The notes under the pieces were generated by a model, which saw only the letters and a program-made list of their open reading frames with translations, searched no databases and had not been told where the DNA came from. From Desulfuromonas sp. TF (lineage in GTDB: Bacteria; Desulfobacterota; Desulfuromonadia; Desulfuromonadales; ATBO01): 39,912 nt of DNA. A program made the position numbers and the translations under genes. Positions 23,797 to 32,486 of this stretch are shown here, one piece after another (position 1 is the stretch's first letter; every line of letters begins with the position of its first letter). The stretch lies in contig NZ_KI421427.1 of assembly GCF_000472285.1 (NCBI RefSeq), positions 4,806-44,717 of the forward strand. Direction: 5' to 3'.

Positions 23797-24166
23797 TTGA
23801 AACCAGGGACTCCTGTGGTAAATGAATATCAAGCAGCGTACAAAGAAGACATGGAGCTCGGTATGGAGAAGGAGAGCGCCATAAGAGACTGGATTCCTCT
23901 CATCACCAAACTCGTCTGGCCCGTTTTTATCGTCATCCTGCTACTGGTGTTCAATAAATTACAGTGAACTCCGGAACAGAATCATCGGCGTAAATCACAA
24001 TACCGCCAACGCTGATGATTCTGTGCGACAAGTACTGGAGAAGATGCAGAAATTCCACCTTGACTCTCTCCCGGTGGTGGATTCGGGCGGAAAATGGTTG
24101 TTTTTTGCCAACCGGGAAGAGATTCTCGCTCGCCTCATGACCACCATCATCATTCCAGCCAAGTGA
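23797..24166 (+). pseudogene. Broken gene: membrane-anchored N-terminus and CBS-like C-terminus in different frames
   Basis: A TTG at 23797, nine bases after GGAG, opens a 56-codon frame reading ...EKESAIRDWIPLITKL, then a membrane segment VWPVFIVILLLVF, and stops at TGA 23965-23967. About 15 bases later, in the next frame, the sequence encodes RNRIIGVNHN...DSVRQVLEKMQKFHLDSLPVVDSGGKWLFF...EEILARLM and stops at 24166. That tail is a convincing CBS-like half domain. Together they look like the two ends of one longer protein with its middle deleted and a frameshift at the join. I believe intact relatives of several hundred residues occur in this lineage, but cannot verify that here. The remnant lies between two minus-strand genes. 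Confidence 0.6.
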
Positions 24167-24190
24167 ATTCCAGTTCAAAACGCACCGCTG

Positions 24191-27100
24191 CTATTCTTCC
24201 ACCCGCATCGCCACGAGGGTGAGATCGTCCTTGAAAGAGCTTCCCCCCGTAAAGCGACGAACACTTTCCAACAGCCTCTCGATGAGTTGCGGCGGCTCCA
24301 GGTCCCGATGCTCCCGCAGCAGGACGCAGAGCCGCTCCTCGCCGAAGAAGTTGCCGCCATGGTCTTCGGCCTCGGTGATGCCGTCGGTGTAGAAGAGCAA
24401 AACGTCCCCTTGGCGCAGCCGCACCTTCTTCTCCTCAAAATCGACAATGGGCTTGATTCCCAGAATCAGCCCTTCCGCATCCAGCCGCTCGCAGGTGTCG
24501 GCAGCTTTTCGCGAGAGGAGAGGAGGATTGTGACCAGCGCTCGCGAAGAAAAGGGCCCTGCTCGGGGCATGGTATTTGGCGTAGAACATGGTGATGAACA
24601 ACTCGGCCCGGGAGAGGTCCTCGTAGCTGAAGGCGTTGAGGGCGCTCAAAATGGCGCAGGGCCTGGCCAGTTCCTGCGCCCTGGCCCTGATAAACGTACG
24701 GGCCTCGGTCATGATGAAGGCGGCGCCGACCGTGTGCCCGGAAACGTCGGCGATGAGCAGATCGACGGAATCGGGCCCGGTGGGGAGAAAATCGTAATAG
24801 TCGCCGCCGACCTCCTGAGCCGGAAGACAGGTGCCGGCCAGGGAAATTCCACGGATATCCGGCGTCCGGGTCGGCAGAAGGCCCTGCTGAATATCCCGGG
24901 CGATTTCCAGCTCCCGGTCCCGTTCCCTGGCGGCAATGAGCCTTTCGGTCTGGCGGGCATTGCGCCACGCCACTCCGACCTGTCCCGCCAGATTGGCGAA
25001 GAGTTCCATGAATTCACCGACAAAGATGCCCTTTACCGACTTGGAAAAGGCCGAAAGCACTCCGATCGTTTTCCCCTCGACGACAATCGGGGCATGGGTG
25101 AAAGCCTGGATCCCTTCCCGTCGGACCGCCTGAGCGGAAACCGCCTTGTCGAGAAAGTCGGCGTCGTTGACCACAACAGTCGTCTGGTTGATAAAGCATT
25201 CGCCGACATAGGTCTCCATGCTCGGTTTCCGGTCGACAAGACCCAGCCGCTCCGAACCCACCCCCCTCCAGCTGCGCACTGTAAGGGTCGCCCTCTTTTC
25301 GTCCAGTATGCGGATCACGCAGAGGTCGAGCCTGAACTGCTGTTGCAGGAGTTCGAGGATGCTGTCAAGAATGCTCTGCAGGTCGCCGCCGCTGGCGACC
25401 CGGCGGGCCGCCTCGTGGAGCACTCCGAGCTGTTCGCGCCCCGCACGGTGGCTGATGGTGACCGACCCGAAGATGTCGAATACCTCCTCCATCCGGCTGC
25501 CCTTGCTCGCCAGGTAGTTGTCGATGATGATCCGGGCCGGCGCAGCCCCGACCGAACCGGCGAGGGTCTTTTCGGCAAAGCGCTTCAGGCGGGAGAGCTC
25601 TCCTTCGCTAAGACTTCCCCTGGCGTCGATCTCCTGATCCTCCAGAAAGTCCGCTATGGTTTCGTGGGTCCGTTTTTCCCCGATGAACTTGGTCATCAGA
25701 TCGACGAATTCCACTACGGAAGGGGCCTTGGCGATCCGCTGGAGCGTTTCGGGCCTCGCGAGCGGCGCGAACACATCGACGAACCTGTCCGCCTGCTCTT
25801 TTTCCGCCTCACTCGGTTCGCTCAGCAGGGAAAAGGCCAGAAAGGAACAGACGTTAAGCAAGAGAGTGCAGAAGAGGACATAGGGAAGCCACGGCAATCC
25901 CTCGAGACCGAACAGGGTTGCCGGACGGAGCCAGCTCAGCCCAAAGGGGCCGTTTTGCAAAATGGCGCCTTCGAGCCAGCTCCCTGGGGCCATGGTGGGA
26001 AGGACCATCAGGTAGAACCACGTCGACAAACCCAGCAACAAGCCGGCAAAGGCCCCCTTGAGGTTGGCCCGCTTCCAGAACAGGCCGCCCAGCAGAGCAG
26101 GGGCGAACTGGGCGGCGCCGACAAAGGAAATGATCCCGATGTTGACCAGAGCCATTTCCCCCGCGACCCGGTAGAAAGCATAGGCCAGAAGGATTACGAC
26201 GACGATTCCGAGCCGTTTGAGGTTGAGAAGCGTTCCGGAGAAGTCCTCGCCGGGAAGGCGAAGACGCAGGAAGAGGGGCATCAGGAGATGGTTGAGAATA
26301 AGGGTCGAGAGGGCCACGGCCGAGACGATCACCATCCCCGTCGAGCCGGAAAAGCCCCCGAGAAAGACCAGAAGGGCCAGCCAGGGGTGGTCCTCCTGGA
26401 GGGGGATGAGAATGGGGAAGTACTCGGCCCGGCTGGTATCCCCGCCGCTCAGGATGAGGCCGCCCAGGGCGATGGGCAAAATGAAGAGTTCGATCACGAA
26501 CATGTAGAGGGGAAACCCCCACATGGCGCTCCTGATATGTTCTTCCTTCGAATTTTCGACGACCGAGAGATGAAAAAGGTGGGGCAGGCAGACGAACGCC
26601 ATGGCGCAGACGCTCCCCAAGGCGAACCAGGAACTGTAGGAAACCCTTTCGGTGCCGAGAAGGAGAAGTTCCCTGCGTTCGGGGTACTCGGCCAGGAATC
26701 GCTGGAAAATGTCGCCAAAACCATCGAAAAGCCCGTACACGAAGAACAGGCCGACCGTCCCCATGACGAAGATCTTCAGCAGCCCCTCGAAAGCGACAGC
26801 CGCGACCAGCCCCTCATGCCGGTCGGAAGGGTCGAGACGCCTGGCCCCGAAGAGGATGCTGAAAAGACAGAGCAAGGCGGCAACCATAAAGGTCGAGTCG
26901 ATCGGCGGCGCGGTGGCCTGGGCGTATGGGCCCTGGTTGGAGCCGATGAGCAGGTTGAAGGTATCCGATATCCCCTTTAGCTGCACGGCGATATAAGGCA
27001 GGGTTCCCGCCACGGCTCCCAGCGCCGCCAGTGCCCCGATAGCGGTCGAGTTGCCGTAGCGGCTGGCGATGAAATCGGCGATGCTGACCAGATTTTGATT

Positions 27101-27382
27101 TTTGCTGATGCGAACCATCTTGCGCAGCAGGAACCACCCGGAGAAAAACACCAGGGTGACGCCGAGATAGATGGCGATATAGTCGATGCCGACTGTCGCC
27201 ACCCTGCCGACGTTTCCGTAAAAGGTCCAGGAGGTGAACCATACCCCGAAGGAAAGGACATAGACCGCCGGATTCGCGATGATGCTGCGACCGCGCCTGC
27301 GCCTGAAGTCGGCGTAAAACGCCACGCAAAAGAGGAGCGCCAGAAAAAGAAAGATGGCCGTGAAGACGGTTTCGACGGTCAT
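24191..27382 (-). CDS. SSF symporter - STAC-like - GAF - PP2C/SpoIIE phosphatase fusion, copy 2
   Basis: 1063 residues, co-linear over its full length with the protein at 16280-19489. It has an SSF transporter (~1-530), a STAC-like linker (FVDLMTKFIGEKRTHETI...LAGSVGAAPARIIIDNYLASKG), GAF (~660-810) and a PP2C phosphatase with intact motifs (GGDYYDFLP at 859, ADVSGH, YTDGITEAED, FKDD). The extracytoplasmic loops and transporter core differ more between the copies than the linker and phosphatase, which would fit different ligands feeding a common output. The start ATG overlaps the stop of a small membrane-protein gene (ATGA), so the two are coupled. The copies are in direct orientation ~4.7 kb apart (end to start) and could recombine. 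Confidence 0.85.
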   Translation of the reverse strand: MTVETVFTAIFLFLALLFCVAFYADFRRRRGRSIIANPAVYVLSFGVWFTSWTFYGNVGRVATVGIDYIAIYLGVTLVFFSGWFLLRKMVRISKNQNLVSIADFIASRYGNSTAIGALAALGAVAGTLPYIAVQLKGISDTFNLLIGSNQGPYAQATAPPIDSTFMVAALLCLFSILFGARRLDPSDRHEGLVAAVAFEGLLKIFVMGTVGLFFVYGLFDGFGDIFQRFLAEYPERRELLLLGTERVSYSSWFALGSVCAMAFVCLPHLFHLSVVENSKEEHIRSAMWGFPLYMFVIELFILPIALGGLILSGGDTSRAEYFPILIPLQEDHPWLALLVFLGGFSGSTGMVIVSAVALSTLILNHLLMPLFLRLRLPGEDFSGTLLNLKRLGIVVVILLAYAFYRVAGEMALVNIGIISFVGAAQFAPALLGGLFWKRANLKGAFAGLLLGLSTWFYLMVLPTMAPGSWLEGAILQNGPFGLSWLRPATLFGLEGLPWLPYVLFCTLLLNVCSFLAFSLLSEPSEAEKEQADRFVDVFAPLARPETLQRIAKAPSVVEFVDLMTKFIGEKRTHETIADFLEDQEIDARGSLSEGELSRLKRFAEKTLAGSVGAAPARIIIDNYLASKGSRMEEVFDIFGSVTISHRAGREQLGVLHEAARRVASGGDLQSILDSILELLQQQFRLDLCVIRILDEKRATLTVRSWRGVGSERLGLVDRKPSMETYVGECFINQTTVVVNDADFLDKAVSAQAVRREGIQAFTHAPIVVEGKTIGVLSAFSKSVKGIFVGEFMELFANLAGQVGVAWRNARQTERLIAARERDRELEIARDIQQGLLPTRTPDIRGISLAGTCLPAQEVGGDYYDFLPTGPDSVDLLIADVSGHTVGAAFIMTEARTFIRARAQELARPCAILSALNAFSYEDLSRAELFITMFYAKYHAPSRALFFASAGHNPPLLSRKAADTCERLDAEGLILGIKPIVDFEEKKVRLRQGDVLLFYTDGITEAEDHGGNFFGEERLCVLLREHRDLEPPQLIERLLESVRRFTGGSSFKDDLTLVAMRVEE

Positions 27383-27633
27383 GGCCTGTTCCGCCCCTCA
27401 TCTGCTTTGGGGCTTTCCTCGCCTTCATCCCTGCCCAGGTTGCGGACGATGAGGAAGATGACGACGATGAACAGCAGCCACCCCCCCAGAAGATGGAGAA
27501 TCACCAGGGGGATGCCGAAAACCGGGGTGGTCCGGTTGAAGGCCAGAACCAGGGGATAGTTGAAGACGAGCAGGAAGAGCAGGGAAACGAGGAGGCACCG
27601 TTCCCTGCTCTGGTTGCGCTTTGCTGCTTTCAT
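27379..27633 (-). CDS. Small two-segment membrane protein partner of the SSF transporter
   Basis: 84 residues from the ATG at 27633, seven bases after GAGGAG; the frame runs further upstream but without support. Two hydrophobic segments (CLLVSLLFLLVFNYPLVLAF and LHLLGGWLLFIVVIFLIV) flank a short loop, with a charged tail ending EESPKADEGRNRP. Small two-segment proteins of the DUF485/DUF4212 type are commonly encoded directly before SSF symporters and are thought to be accessory subunits; this has the same layout and a 4-bp overlap with the SSF-phosphatase gene. Membership of a specific family is not certain. A possible -10 (TATACT on the minus strand) lies at 27689-27694, without a good -35. 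Confidence 0.75.
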   Translation of the reverse strand: MKAAKRNQSRERCLLVSLLFLLVFNYPLVLAFNRTTPVFGIPLVILHLLGGWLLFIVVIFLIVRNLGRDEGEESPKADEGRNRP

Positions 27634-27996
27634 CGGGCGCTCCTCGCGATGGGCGCATTGTCCAGGCGACGTCTCTTCCCGATAAAAAGTATACACCATG
27701 CCATCCTGCTCTCGTTATCGGCTGCAGAGTATGAAAGAGGCCATAAAAATATAAGTTCCTTCCCCTTTTATTTATATTGGTGACCAATTCCAAAAATCTG
27801 TATTATGGCCCCGGGAATTGCCCGATAAAGGCCCCCCCGGCTCAACAGGGACAATTATCCATTTCCTTCTGAGGCAAAACAGCCGGCGATCGCCAGGAGC
27901 TGGGTAAAAAGATTTTGATCAATTTCCAGGATGTGCGATCCTGACTCCATCCAAAGAACAGAATCCCAGGAAAAATTGCACCCACCCGGAGGGAAT
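27634..27996. other. 363-bp divergent intergenic region
   Basis: This AT-rich gap separates two divergent transcription units, so it should hold promoters for both. I see a perfect small palindrome TTGGTGACCAA at 27777-27787, a TATTAT that could be a + strand -10 about 18 bases after it, a minus-strand TATACT near 27690, and an inverted repeat CAGGAT/ATCCTG at 27927-27943 before the nuclease gene. No coding sequence is convincing. Confidence 0.4.
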
Positions 27997-29427
27997 GTGA
28001 ACTTATCGCCCCAGCTGTATTTACTGGACGGGTCCAGTTACATCTACCGCGCCTATTATGGAATCCGGGACCTGGCCACTTCCGGCGGACTACCGACCAA
28101 CGCCGTCTTCGGTTTCACAAAGATGCTCCTGGGCCTCCTTCAGGAGAACCGCCCCGATTATCTGGCCGTCGTATTCGACCGGCCGAGGGAAGAGACGTTC
28201 CGCAGGGAAATCTATCCCGAATACAAGGCCAACCGGGACGCCGTACCCGAGGATCTGGCCTCCCAGATTCCGTACATCAGGAGGATCCTGGAGGCTCTCA
28301 ACATCCCTGCCCTGGAGGCTCCCGGATTCGAGGCGGACGATGTCATCGCCACCCTGTCCCGCCGGTATGCCGCCGAAGGGATGGAGGTCACGGTCGTCAC
28401 CGGAGACAAGGATCTGATGCAGATCGTCGGAGACGGGATCGGCCTGCTGGACACCATGAAGGACAAGCGTTCGGGGCCCCGGGATGTCCTCGAGCGCTTC
28501 GGCGTCCCTCCGGAGAGGGTGCCCGATGTCCTTGGGCTGGCCGGCGATACGTCGGACAATATCCCGGGAGTTCCCGGAATCGGAGAGAAAACCGCGGCCG
28601 AGCTGGTGAATCGGTTCGGCTCCCTCGAACGCGTCCTGGAATGGAAAAACCTGGTCAGCGGAAAGAAACGCCGGGAGAACCTGCAGTCCCATGAAGATCA
28701 GGCCCGGCTCTCGAAGACTTTGGCCACTGTCCGCTATGACGTGCCCCTGGAGGTTTCCCTGGCCGCCCTGCGGCGGCGGACGCCGAACCTTCCGGAAGTG
28801 ATTTCTCTGCTGCGCGAGCTGGAATTCGGGGCTCTGGAGATCGCCTTCACCCCACCGGCACCGGGCGTGGTGGAGATCTACAGCGACGGCTCGGGAAGGG
28901 CATCGGGGCCGGGAGGATATGGGGTGGTCCTGCGCTACGGGGAGCATGAAAAAGAGTTGAGCGGTTTTGAGGCCGCGTCCACCTCGCAGCGCATGGAACT
29001 TCTGGCGGCGATCAGGGGGCTGGAGGCCCTGACAAACCCGAGTACGGTGCGCCTCTTCAGCGATTCACAGTACCTGGTCCGGGGGATGAGCGAATGGATT
29101 CACGGCTGGATCCGCGACGGCCGGCTGGAGACTCCGGACACTCTCGCCAACCAGGACCTCTGGCAGCAGCTGCTTGCCCTTTCCGGCGAACATGAGATCA
29201 CCTGGAACTGGGTGCGGGGGCATGCGGGGCACCCCTTCAATGAGCGGTGCGACAAGCTGGCAAAGCGGGCGGCGGATGAGGGCATGCGGGAGACGGAGGA
29301 GAGATTGCGGAAGGCCGACCGTCCCGGGTCGACCGCGAAGGAAGAGAAGCTCATCCCCTCCCCTGTCGCACCCCGGGAAGATTCGGAATTCGATGCGGAT
29401 GAGGATGGCCAGCTGCGGCTGTGCTGA
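27997..29427 (+). CDS. 5'-3' exonuclease (FEN-like) fused to ribonuclease HI
   Basis: 476 residues. Residues ~1-285 are the 5'-nuclease domain of DNA polymerase I: LYLLDGSSYIYRAYYG, VVFDRPREETFRREIYPEYKANRD, GFEADDVIATLSRR, VVTGDKDLMQIV and the helix-hairpin-helix segment GLAGDTSDNIPGVPGIGEK. Residues ~290-430 are RNase HI with all four catalytic acids (Asp297 in YSDGSG, Glu334 in SQRMEL, Asp356 in FSDSQY, Asp419 in NERCDKLA) plus His409. There is no polymerase domain. The combination would cut RNA in RNA-DNA hybrids and trim 5' ends or flaps, as needed for Okazaki primer removal. The acidic C-terminal ~50 residues look disordered. GTG at 27997 is chosen because the family starts here and GGAGG lies four bases upstream. 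Confidence 0.9.
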   Translation: MNLSPQLYLLDGSSYIYRAYYGIRDLATSGGLPTNAVFGFTKMLLGLLQENRPDYLAVVFDRPREETFRREIYPEYKANRDAVPEDLASQIPYIRRILEALNIPALEAPGFEADDVIATLSRRYAAEGMEVTVVTGDKDLMQIVGDGIGLLDTMKDKRSGPRDVLERFGVPPERVPDVLGLAGDTSDNIPGVPGIGEKTAAELVNRFGSLERVLEWKNLVSGKKRRENLQSHEDQARLSKTLATVRYDVPLEVSLAALRRRTPNLPEVISLLRELEFGALEIAFTPPAPGVVEIYSDGSGRASGPGGYGVVLRYGEHEKELSGFEAASTSQRMELLAAIRGLEALTNPSTVRLFSDSQYLVRGMSEWIHGWIRDGRLETPDTLANQDLWQQLLALSGEHEITWNWVRGHAGHPFNERCDKLAKRAADEGMRETEERLRKADRPGSTAKEEKLIPSPVAPREDSEFDADEDGQLRLC

Positions 29428-29490
29428 CCTCTGAGGCATTACTCACAAAACGAGCAAATTGCTGATCCTGCCTCTAAGGGATTTACCTTC

Positions 29491-30006
29491 ATGAAAATAC
29501 AGAAAGTGACGAAAGAACATCACGCCAAGGTCTACGCCCTGTTGCGCCGCGCCTTTCCCGGGAGTGAATACGAAGCCGGGTTGGTTCAGAAATTCCACGA
29601 AAATGGCAGACCCGTCCATGAATGGGTTTGTATTCATACCAATAAAGTCATCGCCTACATCGCCTTTTCCAATGCCTATCACGGCAAGGAGAACTGCGGA
29701 CTGCACCTGGCGCCCATGGCCGTGGCGCCTGAATTTCAAAAGCAGGGGGTGGGTTCGGAACTGCTCAGATTTGCCTTAAGACAGGAACCGATCAAAAACC
29801 GGCCCCTGTTTGTCTTGGGCGAACCCGGCTATTACAAAAGGTTTGGCTTCGAACCATGCAGTTTGCCCGTTTGCCCTTTTGATAAAAACAATTCCCATTT
29901 CCTGAGCCTTCGAAACGATACCACCACCCCCTTCATTGTGGGCTACGAACCTGAGTTTAAAACGGCTGTCAATATTCGCCGCTCCCAGGGCAGGAAGCGC
30001 CGCTGA
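29491..30006 (+). CDS. GNAT-family N-acetyltransferase (YhbS-like)
   Basis: 171 residues. The acetyl-CoA-binding motif A is clear: HLAPMAVAPEFQKQGVGSELL, followed by the conserved VLGEPGYYKRFGFEP of YhbS-type acetyltransferases. The N-terminal region (VTKEHHAKVYALLRRAFPGSEYEAGLVQKF) is the usual substrate-side helical pair. It transfers acetyl from acetyl-CoA to an unknown amine in the cytoplasm. The ATG has AAGGGA about nine bases upstream. It lies 63 bp after the nuclease gene on the same strand and may be co-transcribed, though the lower GC content of this gene suggests a separate origin. Confidence 0.85.
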   Translation: MKIQKVTKEHHAKVYALLRRAFPGSEYEAGLVQKFHENGRPVHEWVCIHTNKVIAYIAFSNAYHGKENCGLHLAPMAVAPEFQKQGVGSELLRFALRQEPIKNRPLFVLGEPGYYKRFGFEPCSLPVCPFDKNNSHFLSLRNDTTTPFIVGYEPEFKTAVNIRRSQGRKRR

Positions 30007-30085
30007 GTCGGCCTCCGAACGGAAGCGGATCCAGCCTTGTATTAATGAGCCAACTAGCCGATTAATAGCCGGAAAAAGGGAATAA

Positions 30086-30097
30086 TGTTTGCAAACA
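30086..30097. repeat. 12-bp perfect palindrome in the gap after the GNAT gene
   Basis: TGTTTGCAAACA, self-complementary, in the 235-bp AT-rich gap 30007-30241. It could be a regulator site for the TPR-like gene downstream. No convincing promoter or terminator is visible around it. Confidence 0.3.
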
Positions 30098-30241
30098 ATC
30101 CCCTCATCCAGTTATTAATAGTGTGGCGATTCTTTAAATCCGCCACCTTGGATGAGGAATTTTATCCTGCCCCTGCAGCGCTGTCCGTGAAAAGGCCTGA
30201 TCGCCTTCTGAAAAAGGCCACATCTCGCGAGGAGGAATTGA

Positions 30242-30655
30242 ATGTCGCATCCCGATTGCGCCCCCCAAATAAACTCACTGGAATCGTCGAATCTCTTCCA
30301 CTACTCCGTTCCGAGGATTGTGCCGGCCGAATCTCTTTCTGTTCTCGGCCTCTCCACAGCAAGAGATAAGGGAGATCTCCTTCAGGGGATTGCTCTCTGC
30401 CGTGAAGCGATCCGCCGCGCTCCCGAAGACCCCCTCCACTATTTCCATTTAGGCAAGGTCTACCTGCTGGCCCGCAAAAAACACCTGGCGCTTCACACCT
30501 TTCGCAAAGGACTAAAATTCGGCGACCATCGTGGCCTGGTCCGCGAGATACAACGCCTCGGCTTCCGCCACCCGCCTGTCTTTCCCGTCCTCGGTCGCAA
30601 GCATCCTCTGAACCGATGGGCCGGTATTCTTTTTTCCTATTTGGGATGGCGATAG
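30242..30655 (+). CDS. Short TPR-like protein
   Basis: 137 residues. The middle (residues ~45-95) reads as one to one and a half tetratricopeptide units: GIALCREAIRRAPEDPLHYFHLGKVYLLARKKHLALHTFRKGLKFG. The C-terminus, HPPVFPVLGRKHPLNRWAGILFSYLGWR, matches a tail I associate with small TPR proteins of Geobacter relatives. There are no catalytic motifs and no signal peptide. It probably acts as an adaptor. The ATG is preceded by GAGGAGG at an ideal seven-base spacing, one of the strongest ribosome sites in the window. Spaced from both neighbours, it is probably monocistronic. Confidence 0.75.
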   Translation: MSHPDCAPQINSLESSNLFHYSVPRIVPAESLSVLGLSTARDKGDLLQGIALCREAIRRAPEDPLHYFHLGKVYLLARKKHLALHTFRKGLKFGDHRGLVREIQRLGFRHPPVFPVLGRKHPLNRWAGILFSYLGWR

Positions 30656-30843
30656 GGAAGAGGATATGAAGGGGGCCACCTCGCCTGCAACGGGCTCTAA
30701 CAAGGTGGTGAGTAAACAGAAGCGGGGAAAGGGAAACGGCAAGATCTGATCCACGACGGGAAATCCTGGAAGTCTATCCACTGAAGAACAAATGTCAAAG
30801 CCGAGATTGAAAAGGTACTGACTAGCGGCTAGACTTAAGGTTT

Positions 30844-32475
30844 ATGACACCCAACTTTTCTACAGGTTCAATCCCTAGACAGAGAGATCCTCAGCGCCTC
30901 GCGAGACAACGCTACGATGTGATGATCATCGGCGGCGGCATCAACGGCGCCGGCATCGCCCGGGACCTGGCGCTGCGGGGACTGAGAGTGGCCCTGGCGG
31001 ATAAAGGGGACTTCGCTTCTGGAACTTCCAGCGCTTCGACCAAGCTCATCCACGGCGGATTGCGCTACCTGGAACGGTTCGACCTGCGCCTGGTCTTCGA
31101 ATCGTGCCGGGAGCGGCAGATCCTCCAGTCCATCGCTCCGCACCTGGTGCGTCCTCTTCCTTTCTTCATCCCCGTCTACAAGGACGATCCCCGCTCTCTG
31201 CTTACCATCCGCGCCGGAATGACCTTATACGATCTTCTGTCGCTCCTTCGCAATAACCGTAACCACAGCATCCTGTCCGCTGCCGAAGGGCTGGAACGCG
31301 AACCCGCCCTTCGGAAGACCGGGCTGCAAGGGGTCGCCCTTTACTGGGACTGCCGCATGGACGATGCCCGCCTCTGCCTGGAAAACATCCAGGCTGCCCG
31401 TGAGGCGGGGGCGGAGGTGGTCAACTACCTGGAGGTCACCGGCTTCAGCAAAAAGGGAGAACGGGTCCATGGGGTCCGCTTATGCGACCGTGAAACCGGG
31501 GAGGAGCTTGAGGTGGAGGCGGAGGTGGTGGTCAATGCCGCCGGCCCCTGGCTGGACAAGGTCTGCGCCCTGGACGGCGAGGCCGAGCCCAAACTTCGAC
31601 CGACCCGGGGCACCCACATACTCGTTCCCCGCCTCACCCGGGGGCGGGAAGCCCTGTATCTCACCGCCGGTCGGGACGACCGGCTATTTTTCGTCATCCC
31701 CTGGGGAAATCTCTCCCTGATCGGAACCACCGATATCGACGACCGCGGCGACCCCGACACGGTCGCCCCCACCACCGAGGACATCGATTACCTGCTGACT
31801 GAGACCGCGCGGCGCCTGCAAACCGCCCCGCTCAGCCGCGGCGACGTCGTCGCCGCTTTCGCCGGGCTCAGGCCGCTGGTGGACGAAACCGGGGCACAGG
31901 CGTCCCGCGTCTCGCGCGAGCACAGGATCTTTGAATCGGCAAGTGGTCTGATCTCCATCGGCGGGGGTAAATACACCACTTATCGGGCGGTTGCCTCCGA
32001 AACGGCGGCGTTGGTCTGCAGCCGACTGGGCCGGGGCCAGGGGCGCAGCATCACCCACCGCATCCCCCTGCCCGGTGGCGCCACCGGAGATTACGCAGCC
32101 TTTGTCCGGCGCTTGCTGCCGGAACTTTCCGGGGAGTACGGCCTGCCACCGGCCCGGCTGGAGAGCCTCCTCCGACAATACGGCTCCCGCACTCATCGGC
32201 TACTTGCCCTTCTGAAGGACGATCCCGGCCTCATTCGTCCGGTGGTTGAAGACTCCCCGCTGCTGGCCGTTCAGGTGGTCTATGCCGTCGAAACCGAGTT
32301 GGCCCGCACTCCCGAGGATGTGCTCCGCCGCCGCACCCAGTTGGCTCTCGGCACAGGCCGCGGGCTCGATGAACTGGCGGCAGTGGCCGCCCTGATGGCC
32401 AGCCGTCTGCAGGTCCCGGCCGAGCGCGCGAATCAATGGCAAAAAGACTACCGAAAGAAATATTCCACCCCATGA
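30844..32475 (+). CDS. glpD: Glycerol-3-phosphate dehydrogenase (FAD, quinone-linked)
   Basis: 543 residues. Oxidises sn-glycerol 3-phosphate to dihydroxyacetone phosphate at the membrane face, passing electrons to quinone. The FAD-binding Rossmann motif YDVMIIGGGINGAGIARDL lies at ~25-43, followed by GlpD signatures GDFASGTSSASTKLIHGGLRYLE and VVVNAAGPWLDKV, then GNLSLIGTTDID, AAFAGLRPLV and ISIGGGKYTTYR. The C-terminal helical domain extends to ~540. An N-terminal 24-residue extension precedes the fold; the ATG at 30844 has TAAGG four bases upstream. No glpK or glpF is adjacent. It lies 11 bp before pepA and is probably co-transcribed with it. Confidence 0.92.
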   Translation: MTPNFSTGSIPRQRDPQRLARQRYDVMIIGGGINGAGIARDLALRGLRVALADKGDFASGTSSASTKLIHGGLRYLERFDLRLVFESCRERQILQSIAPHLVRPLPFFIPVYKDDPRSLLTIRAGMTLYDLLSLLRNNRNHSILSAAEGLEREPALRKTGLQGVALYWDCRMDDARLCLENIQAAREAGAEVVNYLEVTGFSKKGERVHGVRLCDRETGEELEVEAEVVVNAAGPWLDKVCALDGEAEPKLRPTRGTHILVPRLTRGREALYLTAGRDDRLFFVIPWGNLSLIGTTDIDDRGDPDTVAPTTEDIDYLLTETARRLQTAPLSRGDVVAAFAGLRPLVDETGAQASRVSREHRIFESASGLISIGGGKYTTYRAVASETAALVCSRLGRGQGRSITHRIPLPGGATGDYAAFVRRLLPELSGEYGLPPARLESLLRQYGSRTHRLLALLKDDPGLIRPVVEDSPLLAVQVVYAVETELARTPEDVLRRRTQLALGTGRGLDELAAVAALMASRLQVPAERANQWQKDYRKKYSTP

Positions 32476-32486
32476 AAGGACGTCCC

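Noticed and set aside
24287-26980. An 897-codon open frame on the + strand
   Set aside because: It is the complement of the SSF-phosphatase gene, which has full-length domain matches, a paralogue and good start context. The + frame gives a Gly/Glu/Gln-rich product with no motif, a common artefact of GC-rich codon bias.
30085-30369. A 94-codon frame starting MFANNPLIQ
   Set aside because: It overlaps by ~130 bases the TPR-like gene, which has a much better ribosome site and a recognisable repeat. Its second half is low-complexity.
30807-30835. TTGAAA-17-TAGACT in front of glpD
   Set aside because: Transcription would start only one or two bases before the ATG and leave out the apparent ribosome site, so the match is probably accidental.
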